Shown piece by piece: positions 1 through 9,914 of a stretch of 64,000 bases of DNA. Position 1 is the stretch's first letter. The number at the start of each line of letters is the position of its first letter. A program made the position numbers and the translations under genes. The notes beneath the pieces are model-generated. The model had not been told where the DNA came from. It worked only from the letters and a program-made list of their open reading frames with translations, and ran no database searches. Origin of the DNA: Kitasatospora sp. MAA19 (GTDB lineage: Bacteria > Actinomycetota > Actinomycetes > Streptomycetales > Streptomycetaceae); contig NZ_JARXYZ010000042.1 of the NCBI RefSeq assembly GCF_029894125.1, positions 1-64,000 on the forward strand, in the 5' to 3' direction.

Positions 1-48
1 CGAACCGTCAGAAGCCGACCCGATCTGGTGATCCGTCAGCGAGCTCAT
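1..48 (-). CDS. Possible 5' end of a gene running off the left edge
   Basis: An ATG at 46-48 (minus strand) opens a frame that stays open to the window edge, reading MSSLTDHQIGSASDGS. A good ribosome-binding sequence (AAGGGAGA) lies about 5 bases upstream. The start overlaps the degenerate 3' end of the integrase fragment. Sixteen residues are too few to recognise a family. It could equally be a chance start inside a decayed region. Confidence 0.3.
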   Translation of the reverse strand, partial: MSSLTDHQIGSASDGS

Positions 49-633
49 CAGTGTCTCCCTTGATCAGGGTGTCCACCTGATTCATGACACTCCCCCGGAG
101 CCCCAGCGTGATGGCTAGGACGAACGCCGTGTACAGCGGGTCCGGGCGTGCGGCCTCCAGGAAGGTGATCGTCTCGTCCAGCGTCCACGTCTTCATCTCA
201 CGCACCTCCACGCGCGGGGCCGGGACCAGGGTTGCCACGTTTCGGCTGATCAGTTCCTCGCGGCAGGCCGCCGTCAGGGCCGTGCGCAACACGCGGTGCG
301 ACTCCTTCGCCGTGGCGGCGGAGGCCTCCCGCGACACGGCGCCGACGAGGCGGCGCACGTCGGGGACACTCAGCGACTCCAGGCGCTTGGTCCCCACGTG
401 CGGGATCAGGTAACGCCTGACGTGAGTCTCGTACTTGGCGTACGTCGTCTTCTTGCGCTGCGGCCGGATGAACTCCTCCAGCCAGTAGGGGAGCCACTCG
501 GACAGCTTCTGCGAGCGCGTCGGGGTCGGGACACCGTCTCGGGCGCGCTTCACGAGGTCCTGCCGCTTGGCGTCGTACTCGTCCCAGGTGTCGCCGTAGA
601 CGGTCTTGCGCTTGCGGGTGCCGTCCGGCGGTC
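8..633 (-). pseudogene. Tyrosine-type site-specific integrase, truncated at both ends
   Basis: The open frame reads through TRKRKTVYGDTWDEYDAKRQ (an AP2-like arm-binding remnant) and then a SAM-like core-binding domain with YETHVRRYLIPHVGTKRLES. It enters the catalytic domain at FVLAITLGLRG. Intact phage and AICE integrases continue there with the first catalytic arginine (R-G-E-x-x-G-L-x-W). Here the frame diverges and stops within 25 residues, so the R-H-R-Y residues are all missing. At the other end the coding frame collides with the terminal inverted repeat of the IS at 634 and has no start codon of its own; the first possible start is an internal GTG at 551-553. It must be non-functional. 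It fits the integrase of the element whose tRNA attachment remnant is at 5013-5056. Confidence 0.85.
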
Positions 634-654
634 GCGTCCCGTGTAGTGGTGTAG
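634..654 (+). repeat. IS left terminal inverted repeat
   Basis: GCGTCCCG, three variable bases, then AGTGGTGTAG. The reverse complement of 1978-1998 has the same two blocks at the same spacing. Confidence 0.85.
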
Positions 655-671
655 TGGTCGTAGACCAACGG

Positions 672-1892
672 TCATGAGCTGGGCGGGAGTTCGTTACGGC
701 CGGGCTCGTTGGGGTAGATCTTCTCCATGCTGGTCTCGGGCAGGTAGCGGCGGGGGAAGGCGATCCATTCGTCGTGCATCTCGAACAGGACAGCGGTGAC
801 CAGTCGTAGGAGCGCGTCGTCGTTGGGGAAGACCTGGACGACGTCGGTGCGGCGTTTGATCTCGCGGTTGATCCGCTCCAGCGGGTTGGTGGACTGGATC
901 TTCTTCCAATGTCGTTCCGGGAAGGCTGCGAAGGCGGTCAGGTCGTCCTTGGCTTCCAGCAGCATCGCTTTGACCTTGGGGAACTGCTTGCCGAGCATGT
1001 CGGCGACGGTGTCCAGTTGGGATCGGACCGCGGCTTGGGCGGGTTGGGCGAAGATCGTGCGGATGGTCGCGGCGACCATCTCGCCGGCGTCCTTCGGGAT
1101 GACCGCGAAGGTGTTGCGCAGGAAGTGGACGCGACAGCGCTGGTAGGCGGCGCCGAGCATGACCTTGCGGATCGCCTTGACCAGACCGCTGTGGTGGTCA
1201 CCGATCACCAGCCGCACTCCTGTCAGGCCGCGTTCGCGCAGGGAGCGCAGGAACTCGGCCCAGAACAGCTCGGTCTCGCTGTCGCCGACCATCAGCCCCA
1301 GCACTTCCCGGCCGCCGTCCTCGGTGATGCCGGTGGCGACGACCACGGCCCGGGAGACGATCTGGTGGTTCACCCGTGCCTTGCAGTAGGTCGCGTCCAG
1401 GTAGACGTAGGGGAAGCGGGTGTGGTCCAGGGGCCTGTCCCGGAATGCGGTGAGCTGTTCGTCCAGGTCGGAGCAGATTCGGGAGACCTCGCTCCTGGAG
1501 ATGCCGGTGTCCGCGCCGAGGGCTTTGACCAGGTCGTCGACCGATCGGGTGGACACGCCCAGCACGTAGGCTTCCATGATGACCGCGTAGAGGGCCTGGT
1601 CGATGCGGCGGCGTCGCTCCAGCAGGCTGGGGAAGAAGCTGCCGGTGCGGACCTTGGAGATGGCCAGTTCCAGGTCGCCGGCCTGCGTGGTCAGGGTCTT
1701 GTCGCGGTGGCCGTTGCGCCAGGTGGTGCGGGCGTCGGTGTGCTCGCCGGGTTCGGCGCCGATCCGGGCGGTGGCCTCGGCCTCGATCAGCTCCTGCAGG
1801 AGCCGTTGGGCGAGGGTCCTGATCAACTCGATTCCGTCCGCCGTACGCAGTGACTCCATGAGGCGGAGTAGGTCAGACTGGGACAAGGCCAT
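672..1892 (-). CDS. IS256-family (mutator-type) transposase
   Basis: A 406-residue DDE transposase of the mutator class, full length for the family. The start chosen is ATG at 1890-1892 (MALSQSDLL), which has GAGAGGTG just upstream; a GTG 18 bases further out is possible. The catalytic triad is visible: D166 in YLDATYC, D232 in VIGDHHSGL and E339 in NPLERINREIKRR. The C/D(2)H-type helix-insertion segment RCRVHFLRN that typifies IS256 transposases lies between the second D and the E. The N-terminal TWRNGHRDKTL segment is the usual DNA-binding region. No frameshift or internal stop is present, so the enzyme is probably active. It lies inside the IS and its 3' end is 17 bp from the left repeat. 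Confidence 0.93.
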   Translation of the reverse strand: MALSQSDLLRLMESLRTADGIELIRTLAQRLLQELIEAEATARIGAEPGEHTDARTTWRNGHRDKTLTTQAGDLELAISKVRTGSFFPSLLERRRRIDQALYAVIMEAYVLGVSTRSVDDLVKALGADTGISRSEVSRICSDLDEQLTAFRDRPLDHTRFPYVYLDATYCKARVNHQIVSRAVVVATGITEDGGREVLGLMVGDSETELFWAEFLRSLRERGLTGVRLVIGDHHSGLVKAIRKVMLGAAYQRCRVHFLRNTFAVIPKDAGEMVAATIRTIFAQPAQAAVRSQLDTVADMLGKQFPKVKAMLLEAKDDLTAFAAFPERHWKKIQSTNPLERINREIKRRTDVVQVFPNDDALLRLVTAVLFEMHDEWIAFPRRYLPETSMEKIYPNEPGRNELPPSS

Positions 1893-1977
1893 CGTGCACC
1901 TCTCACTCAACGAGCATGCCTACTCGGAGAGTTGCGCGATGGCTCTGTTATGACCAGGGGTTACGTCAAGATCCCTG

Positions 1978-1998
1978 CTACACCACTCGGCGGGACGC
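1978..1998 (-). repeat. IS right terminal inverted repeat
   Basis: Reverse complement gives GCGTCCCG, CCG, AGTGGTGTAG, matching the left end except for the three central bases. Confidence 0.85.
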
Positions 1999-2055
1999 CA
2001 TCTAGGCGGCTAGCCCGAAATCTTCCTAACCTACTTCGCCCAGCTGTAGGCGAGC

Positions 2056-4458
2056 TTATGGGGCGAAATCATGAAGGTTCCACGCCTCGGCTAGGTCACC
2101 ATCCGCGGTCAGGCCGTACGACATCAGAGCAGCAGCCCGCTGCTCCTGTCCACACTTTCGTAAGGCAGCAGACCATTGCCTTGCGACGTCGGGCCAGTGT
2201 CCGGCGTTGGCTGCCTTCAGGTAGAGCAACTCGGAAGATTCGTGTTCGCCGGCATCCCACAGGTTCTGCGCCCACCACCACAAGGCGATGTTATCGCCAG
2301 CCTCGACGGCGCGATTCAGGAGGACCTCAGCCTGCGGCCGGTCGCCGGCGCGCCAGCATGCGCTTGCCCAGCGCCGTAGAGCATGTTTGTCGCCTGCAGC
2401 CACTGACTTCTCGAAGAGTTCTACGGCCCGCTCATGTTCCGAGGACCCCCACAGCTGTTCGGCCCACCTCCAGAGCGCCTCCGGCCTCCCGTCATCTATT
2501 GCTTGCGTCAGCAATTCCTCTGCACGCTGTCGGCGTCCCGCATCCCACAATGTTCGTACCCACCACACGCTGGGCGCCTGGCCGGCGCTTGTAGCCGATA
2601 GTTCAGCGAGATCTGCAGCGCGAGCAAGGTCGCCACGCTTGATACATGATGCCGCCCACCACCAAAGTGCCCACGGGTCACCATTGTCGTGTGCTCGCTG
2701 GAATAGTGCGTCAGCAAGCTTGAAGTTGCCCTCCTTTGAGGCTGATTCTGCCCAGTCTCTAATTGACCGGTCCGAACCCGCAGCGGTGGCCCGCTCATAC
2801 AGCTCCCCAGCTCGCTCGTGGTCCCCGCTCTCCCATAGGGATTCTCCCCACCTATTGAGCGCCGAGCTGTTGCCTAGGTTAGCTGCTTTCTGGAACAGTT
2901 TCTCGGCGCGGACTGTTTCTCCAAGCTCCCATAGCCACTTGGCCCAAATTGCGATTGCCCATGGATCGTCCTTGTGTGCGGCATTCCGGAGGATCCGGGC
3001 GGCGTGCTTGCGGCGCCCGGAAGCTAGCGCAGAGCCTCCCATTCGGCGCAGTGCGGCAACATCATTCAGTTCGTCAACGGCAAGCCAAAACGAGTTTGGA
3101 GGAGAAGTAAACCGCCTTTCCTGCCGTCCGTGGTCTGCGAGATAGTCTGCTAGCAGGAAAGAAGGCGGACTGGGTTCCTCGTCGGGGTAGGGTCGGATGC
3201 GGGCCAGGGGGCGGGCGGCTCCCCGCACCATATGCGTCAGAACCTCGGACGAAGCCGGGAACCAATTATCAGGCAGACTTCCCCAGTCCTGCGGGTCGAG
3301 GTATCGGGGAGATGCGACCTCAAGGAACTTTTCCGGAAGTGAGGCTGGACCGCCCAGTCGGCGCGCGTCCACTGCGGCAGTGAGAATGGCCCAAGCTCCA
3401 GGATGAGAAGCCTGCAGGGCTTTCTGCCGTTCAAGCAGGGCGTATCCAGCAGCGAGATATTGGGTTACCTTTCCTGTGCTCCCAGTTGCTTCAAGCGCTT
3501 GCCTCACGCGAGGGTCCAGTTCGGCGAGGGCCCTCACCTCTTCAAGGGCGAAGTCGACTGAAATATCCACCCGCTGTGCTGAGCCCTTCAAGAGAGCCCT
3601 CGCCTGCGGATGGGGTGCAGGGCTTCCAGGGGACGGGTCGATGGTTAGCCTCTCCCAGTCCTCCGGCCATATTGTGGCGATGGCGACCAAGTGCTGCGAT
3701 GTATGCAGCGCCTCGGCCAGAGCGGCGGCAGCCCTCTCGCCGCCCTGAGGTGACAGGTACTCACTCAGCTCATCGAGCCACAGCACTGTACGGGGAGCCA
3801 GAGTTGGATCTCCTACTGCGTGCCACAGAGCCTCAGGCTTGGTGGGAGAAATCGGGTGGTGCAACCGCCATTCTGGAAGGAACCTGTGGACAGCCTCGAA
3901 GGCTGCTCTGGTCTTACCAGTCGATGAACTACCGACTAGCACGATGAGGACAGCCGACGATCCTGTCGCGCCGAGGATGTCCGCCAGCGTCAGATCGTGT
4001 GCCCTGGCTAGGTAGGCTGGGGGTCCTGGTGGTGCCCCAGGCTCCTCGATAACGCGGTGCACGTGCAAGGCGAATGGGTCTCGTAACTCTGCGATGCGCC
4101 GCCCCAGCGGGAGCAGCATCCTGGCGGCCATCCAGTGTTCCCTCGCCTTGGCGACTACGTCTGACGCGTCCCAGCCAGCCCGCCTTGCCAGGACCGTGGC
4201 GATCGATGTGACGTCATGCTGGCTTGCTGGCAGCTCCGTCGTCCCCAGACATCGACGCACAGTGTCCCGCTCCGGCGCACCGGGGAGACTTTCGTCCTCG
4301 CTGATCCATTGCGTGATCTCATCCAGCGTAGGAGGCCCAGCCTCCAGGTAGAGGCGATACAGCAGATCCTTGAGCTCCCGTAGAGGGCCGCGCGTCACGG
4401 TCGGACGTGAGATGACACGAGGCCGCCGAACTGACTGCCCGCCCCTGTCGCCACTCAT
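2056..4458 (-). CDS. P-loop NTPase with HTH-like N-terminus and about nine W-rich TPR/Sel1-type repeats
   Basis: An 800-residue cytoplasmic protein; numbering below is from the ATG at 4456-4458, preceded by GAGAGGTG. Residues about 25-95 resemble the small helical XRE-like domain that fronts many actinobacterial NTPases (ending DTVRRCLGTTELP). A Walker A motif GSSSTGKT (about 176-183) and a Walker B TVLWLDELSEY (about 224-234) follow. Residues about 495-785 hold roughly nine 32-33-residue helical repeats of the form ALWxWAxxLWxxGxxxRAxxLFxxAxxAGD, very rich in Trp. The NTPase-plus-repeat architecture is that of STAND-type signal-sensing ATPases, several of which are anti-phage or regulatory proteins; that function is inference. 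Codon use is visibly less G/C-biased than in the chromosome to the right, suggesting transfer. It lies inside the tRNA-associated element and is divergent from the small peptide gene at 4624. The exact family is not recognised. Confidence 0.72.
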   Translation of the reverse strand: MSGDRGGQSVRRPRVISRPTVTRGPLRELKDLLYRLYLEAGPPTLDEITQWISEDESLPGAPERDTVRRCLGTTELPASQHDVTSIATVLARRAGWDASDVVAKAREHWMAARMLLPLGRRIAELRDPFALHVHRVIEEPGAPPGPPAYLARAHDLTLADILGATGSSAVLIVLVGSSSTGKTRAAFEAVHRFLPEWRLHHPISPTKPEALWHAVGDPTLAPRTVLWLDELSEYLSPQGGERAAAALAEALHTSQHLVAIATIWPEDWERLTIDPSPGSPAPHPQARALLKGSAQRVDISVDFALEEVRALAELDPRVRQALEATGSTGKVTQYLAAGYALLERQKALQASHPGAWAILTAAVDARRLGGPASLPEKFLEVASPRYLDPQDWGSLPDNWFPASSEVLTHMVRGAARPLARIRPYPDEEPSPPSFLLADYLADHGRQERRFTSPPNSFWLAVDELNDVAALRRMGGSALASGRRKHAARILRNAAHKDDPWAIAIWAKWLWELGETVRAEKLFQKAANLGNSSALNRWGESLWESGDHERAGELYERATAAGSDRSIRDWAESASKEGNFKLADALFQRAHDNGDPWALWWWAASCIKRGDLARAADLAELSATSAGQAPSVWWVRTLWDAGRRQRAEELLTQAIDDGRPEALWRWAEQLWGSSEHERAVELFEKSVAAGDKHALRRWASACWRAGDRPQAEVLLNRAVEAGDNIALWWWAQNLWDAGEHESSELLYLKAANAGHWPDVARQWSAALRKCGQEQRAAALMSYGLTADGDLAEAWNLHDFAP

Positions 4459-4623
4459 CGCACACCTCTCGTTCTGTGTCCACCCGCACAAGCTGCTGAG
4501 CTGGCGATCCGTCTGCCGCTAAGCGGGAGCCGTCGCAACTGAGTTCTTGCGGCTCAACTGGCGGCAGAGTGAACAGCATACGAGCGACACTTGTCCGCTC
4601 CGATGACTCTGCGGAGGCATGTG

Positions 4624-4743
4624 ATGGAAGCTCCCTCGATGAAGCGACGCCGGACTCGCGCTCTTCTTCGTACGGTGCTAGGCGCCGTGATAGCCGGACT
4701 CACCAAGGCGATCGCCGACTGGCTAGTCAAGAGCATCCTCTAG
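4624..4743 (+). CDS. Small basic amphipathic peptide (39 aa)
   Basis: An ATG at 4624 is preceded by GGAGG (4613-4617) at an ideal 6-base spacing. The 39-residue product has an Arg-rich stretch (MKRRRTRALLRTVLG) followed by a hydrophobic/amphipathic helix (AVIAGLTKAIADWLVKSIL). It has no signal-peptide cleavage site and no cysteines. A strong hairpin follows 26 bp after the stop. It stands divergent from the NTPase gene, between it and the tRNA-Val attachment remnant. The composition resembles small membrane-active or toxin-like peptides, but I do not recognise a family. An in-frame ATG at 4603 would give 46 residues, with a poorer binding site. Confidence 0.55.
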   Translation: MEAPSMKRRRTRALLRTVLGAVIAGLTKAIADWLVKSIL

Positions 4744-4768
4744 GAGTGTCGAGCACGGGAACGAGTTG

Positions 4769-4791
4769 GCGTGTGCCACCTCGGCACACGC
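4769..4791 (+). terminator. Hairpin terminator after the small peptide gene
   Basis: Perfect 9-bp stem GCGTGTGCC / GGCACACGC with a 5-base loop, 26 bp past the stop codon. There is no U-tract, as is common in high-GC actinomycetes. Confidence 0.55.
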
Positions 4792-5012
4792 GGGCCTCGG
4801 CTCTCCTTTAGCCGGCAGTGGTAGCCGCCGATGGTCTCAGTCCATGCGTCCTGCAGTGAGAGTCCTGGCCTGCAGGTATGTCTAGGCGCCCGCGCTGACG
4901 GCAGATCCTGACGGCAACACCGACGGACATGAGACGGCAAGGCAGGCTGCCAGCGTCCGGCTGTCGGGAGGCGCGTGCGGCTCTGCTGAGCCTGTCCGAA
5001 AGGTCGAACGAG

Positions 5013-5056
5013 CTTACAAAGCAGATGTCGGCGGTTCGAAACCGTCCGCGCCCACC
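5013..5056 (+). other. tRNA-Val(UAC) 3' fragment: attachment-site remnant
   Basis: The sequence from CTTACAA (anticodon loop, anticodon TAC) through AGCAG, a 5-base variable loop and a well-paired T arm (GGCGG TTCGAAA CCGTC) to the acceptor 3' strand CGCGCCC, discriminator A and CC is the 3' half of a tRNA-Val. Directly 5' of the anticodon loop the similarity stops: no D arm or 5' acceptor GGGCGCG is present. This is the classic signature of the distal att site left when an integrase restores the tRNA at the other end of an element. It marks the boundary between element (left) and chromosome (right). An intact tRNA-Val is expected left of the window. Confidence 0.8.
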
Positions 5057-5081
5057 GTCCGAACAGCAGGAATAGCGGTAG

Positions 5082-5116
5082 AGGCCCAGGTCGGGGAGGC
5101 TTCCCGACCCGGGCCT
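5082..5116 (+). terminator. Terminator of the ancestral tRNA-Val gene
   Basis: A 14-bp stem (13 pairs Watson-Crick) AGGCCCAGGTCGGG / CCCGACCCGGGCCT with a 7-base loop begins 26 bp after the tRNA 3' end and is followed by TCT. Its position supports 5057 onward as the original chromosomal flank. Confidence 0.75.
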
Positions 5117-5506
5117 TCTGCATCCGTACGATCTCCCTACGCCCAGCTCGTGGCCGGTACCGTCGGTGACCCGCATGCCCCAGGATTGTCGGCTCTGCCC
5201 CTGCGCGGTCTCCCGGCGTCCGCGCCGGTCGGTGGGAGCGAGCTGCACGGTGTCCTCCTCGGGGGCGGGGCCGCCCGGCGCGCTTCCACGGGCACCGGCG
5301 GGAGATCGGGGCTCCGCGTACCGGGCGGTTGCTGCGTGCCGCCCGCAGGGCCCCAGGTCCCATTCGGGGTCATTCCCTGCGGACGGCGTGAACAGTGAGG
5401 GACCGTCAGCTACGGTCTACCAGAGCTGAGTTGAGTCTTCCCCCGGGCGCTTCCTGCGCACTCCCGCACGTGACCTGGGGAAACGCCGTCCACGGACCGG
5501 GGCAGC
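5117..5506. other. Intergenic stretch, no gene seen
   Basis: GC-rich sequence between the tRNA terminator and the XRE remnant. The open frames here lack ribosome-binding sites and recognisable protein character. I see no convincing gene or RNA. Confidence 0.5.
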
Positions 5507-5635
5507 ATGACGGCCAAGCGTGCACAGCCGGCGGAGCGCCGCGTGGCGCTGGGCTGCAGTCAGGAACAGCTCGCCGAGAAGGCCGGTGTCGCCGTGTCGA
5601 CGGTCGTGCGCTGGGAAGCCGACCGGACTCCGTGA
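5507..5635 (+). pseudogene. XRE-type helix-turn-helix remnant
   Basis: A 42-codon frame from an ATG reads RVALGCSQEQLAEKAGVAVS then TVVRWEADRTP and stops. This is a clear XRE helix-turn-helix (LGxSQExLAExAGVxxxTVxRWE). Family members continue for hundreds of residues with TPR repeats or more DNA-binding sequence, so this is the N-terminal stump of a larger regulator. A short DNA-binding micro-protein cannot be excluded. Confidence 0.6.
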
Positions 5636-5674
5636 GCACCGAGGCCCTGCCGGGCGCCACCGCCGCGATGTTCA

Positions 5675-5917
5675 GTGCGGAGGAGCACACCCCTGCCCGG
5701 CCGCTCGCCTCGCAGCTCGGCGGCCGAGACCGTCTTCGACTGCGCCGACCCGGCCACGGCGCCGGCCTGGATGGCGTTCTTCGGGCGGGCCCGACTCGGC
5801 TCGGTGCAGGTCGCCGCCGGACCGGGCCGGGCGGTGCTGCGCAATGTCGTGGGCGGGCTGATGGCGATGGCGGTGACGTACGGCGGGGGCGTACTGCTGG
5901 AACGGTTCACCGGGTGA
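5675..5917 (+). CDS. Small hypothetical protein with C-terminal hydrophobic segment, possibly frameshifted
   Basis: The frame encodes 80 residues from a GTG. The C-terminal part (AWMAFFGRARLGSVQVAAG, then NVVGGLMAMAVTYGGGVLL) looks like real protein with one hydrophobic segment. The N-terminal residues (RRSTPLPGRSPRSSAAE) look like the wrong frame of the overlapping sequence MFSAEEHTPARPLASQL, which suggests a frameshift near 5720. No family is recognised. It ends 83 bp before the Clp gene and could be the tail of a decayed gene. Confidence 0.35.
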   Translation: MRRSTPLPGRSPRSSAAETVFDCADPATAPAWMAFFGRARLGSVQVAAGPGRAVLRNVVGGLMAMAVTYGGGVLLERFTG

Positions 5918-6000
5918 AGCCGTCCGGGGACTGCCCGGGAGGCGAGGTCGTGCGGCCTGTGTTTGTGTGGCTGCAAACCGCTTGGGAGAGGTGAAGCGCC

Positions 6001-8541
<2,541 letters not shown>

Positions 8542-8566
8542 GCGGGAGGGGAACGGGTGGGACCGG

Positions 8567-8600
8567 GTTCGGGCGTACTCCCGTGGGAGTACGCCCGAAC
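8567..8600 (+). terminator. Perfect 16-bp hairpin after the Clp gene
   Basis: GTTCGGGCGTACTCCC and its exact reverse complement are separated by GT. It lies 26 bp after the Clp stop and 52 bp before the histidine kinase start, so it can terminate the first gene. It also contains the inverted repeat described at 8575-8592. Confidence 0.7.
8575..8592. promoter_or_regulatory. Candidate operator GTACTC-N6-GAGTAC, copy 1
   Basis: An 18-bp inverted repeat directly upstream of the two-component operon. The same half-sites with the same spacing recur at 10761-10778, upstream of the next transcription unit. Placement on both sides of a NarL-type regulator suggests its own binding site. This is inference. 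Confidence 0.45.
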
Positions 8601-8651
8601 GCCACTGGTGGAGGACGCGTGGGGAGGCGGCGCGGGTCTAGCCTTCCGGGC

Positions 8652-9914
8652 ATGATGCCGCCCACGTCCCCGCCGACGGAAACGCCGGGTCCGCCGCCAC
8701 ATCCCCCGGGCCCGCGACCGCCCTCGGGAGAACCGCCCGAGCCGTGGCGCCCGCGGTGGGTGCGGGCGGCCGACGCGGGCCGGCCGCTCGGGCTGGCGGT
8801 GGCGGTCGCCGTGGTCCAGGTGGTCGGGTCGACGTTCGCCGGGCGGAACCAGGGCGGGCGGGTCCCGCTGGACGCCGTCGGCTACCTCCTGCTGCTGATC
8901 GGCCCGGCCCTGCTGGTGCTGCGGTGCCGTCGGCTGGTCGTGGCGGTGGTCGGCACCTCGGTGGTGACGGCGGCGTACCTGGGCGCCGGGTACCCGTACG
9001 GGCCGGTGTTCGTCAGCTGGCTGATCGCCTGCTGCACGGCGATCGGCTCCGGGCACCGCCGGGTGGCCTGGGCGGGCCTGGGCGGGGTGTACCTGGTGCA
9101 CGTCCTGATCACCTTCGCGCTGCCGGCGGACTGGCAGCGCACCCCGCCGTCCGCCTTCTCCTGGCAGGCGGAACTCGGCCTGCTGGCCTGGCTGTTGCTG
9201 GTGGCCGCGGGCGCCGAGCTGGTCCGGTTCCGGCGCGAGCGGATCGCCGCCCACCGGGCCTACCGGCAGCAGCTGGAACAGCGCCGGGCCAACGAGGAAC
9301 GGCTCAAGATGGCCCGGGAGTTGCACGACATCCTGGCGCACAGCCTGTCGCTGATCAACATCCAGGCGGGGGTCGCGCTCGCCCTGCTGGACCGGCGGCC
9401 GGAGGAGGCCCGCACCGCGCTGGTCACCATCAAGTCGACCAGCAAGGAGGCGCTCGGCGAGGTCCGGCAGGTGCTCGCGACGCTGCGCGGCCCGGAGGCG
9501 GCGCCGCGCGGCCCGGCCCCCGGGCTGGACCGGCTGGACGAACTCGCCGACCAGGCCGACCGGGTGGGCCTGGCCGCCGAGGTGCAGGAGCGCGGCGAGC
9601 GGCGCGCGCTGGCCGCCGGCGTCGATCTCACCGCGTTCCGGATCGTCCAGGAGGCGCTGACCAACGTGATCCGGCACTCGGCGGCGCGGCAGGCGGTCGT
9701 CGTCCTGGACTGGACCGATCCGGCCGCGCTGGTGGTCCGGGTCGAGGACCCGGGCCCGGCGGTGCTCGGCGACGCCGGCGGGTCGGGCAGCGGGCTGGCC
9801 GGGATGCGGGAACGTGCGGCCGCGTTCGGTGGCACCATCACGGCGGGGCCGCTGCCGGGCGGCGGCTTCCGGGTCCGGGCGGAGCTGCCGACACCGAAGG
9901 CGGAGAGTGAGTGA
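8652..9914 (+). CDS. NarL-type sensor histidine kinase
   Basis: A 420-residue membrane sensor kinase; the ATG pair at 8652/8655 are the plausible starts. A Pro-rich N-terminus (1-35) precedes about four to six hydrophobic segments (about 45-190), a short coiled coil, and a HisKA_3 dimerisation domain with phosphoacceptor H225 in RELHDILAHS. A HATPase_c domain follows with FRIVQEALTNVIRHS (N box) and GSGSGLAGMRERAAAFGG (G boxes). It autophosphorylates and hands phosphate to the response regulator encoded by the overlapping next gene. There is no large extracytoplasmic domain, so it probably senses a signal in the membrane. The signal cannot be told from sequence. Confidence 0.92.
   Translation: MMPPTSPPTETPGPPPHPPGPRPPSGEPPEPWRPRWVRAADAGRPLGLAVAVAVVQVVGSTFAGRNQGGRVPLDAVGYLLLLIGPALLVLRCRRLVVAVVGTSVVTAAYLGAGYPYGPVFVSWLIACCTAIGSGHRRVAWAGLGGVYLVHVLITFALPADWQRTPPSAFSWQAELGLLAWLLLVAAGAELVRFRRERIAAHRAYRQQLEQRRANEERLKMARELHDILAHSLSLINIQAGVALALLDRRPEEARTALVTIKSTSKEALGEVRQVLATLRGPEAAPRGPAPGLDRLDELADQADRVGLAAEVQERGERRALAAGVDLTAFRIVQEALTNVIRHSAARQAVVVLDWTDPAALVVRVEDPGPAVLGDAGGSGSGLAGMRERAAAFGGTITAGPLPGGGFRVRAELPTPKAESE

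Larger units (their letters stand above)
634..1998. mobile_element. IS256-family insertion sequence, complete
   Basis: A single DDE transposase gene is flanked by 21-bp terminal inverted repeats at 634-654 and 1978-1998 (18 of 21 positions identical). Size and organisation are those of IS256/mutator-type elements. The 8-bp flanks (626-633 CGGCGGTC and 1999-2006 CATCTAGG) do not match. The missing 5' part of the integrase is also not found to the right. The element was therefore either followed by an adjacent deletion or carried here by recombination. Confidence 0.88.

Noticed and set aside
1932..2594. 220-residue plus-strand frame right of the IS
   Set aside because: Spans the IS inverted repeat and the antisense of the NTPase gene; composition is not protein-like.
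4930..5056. Intact tRNA-Val gene
   Set aside because: Only the 3' half from the anticodon loop is present; no D arm or 5' acceptor strand upstream.
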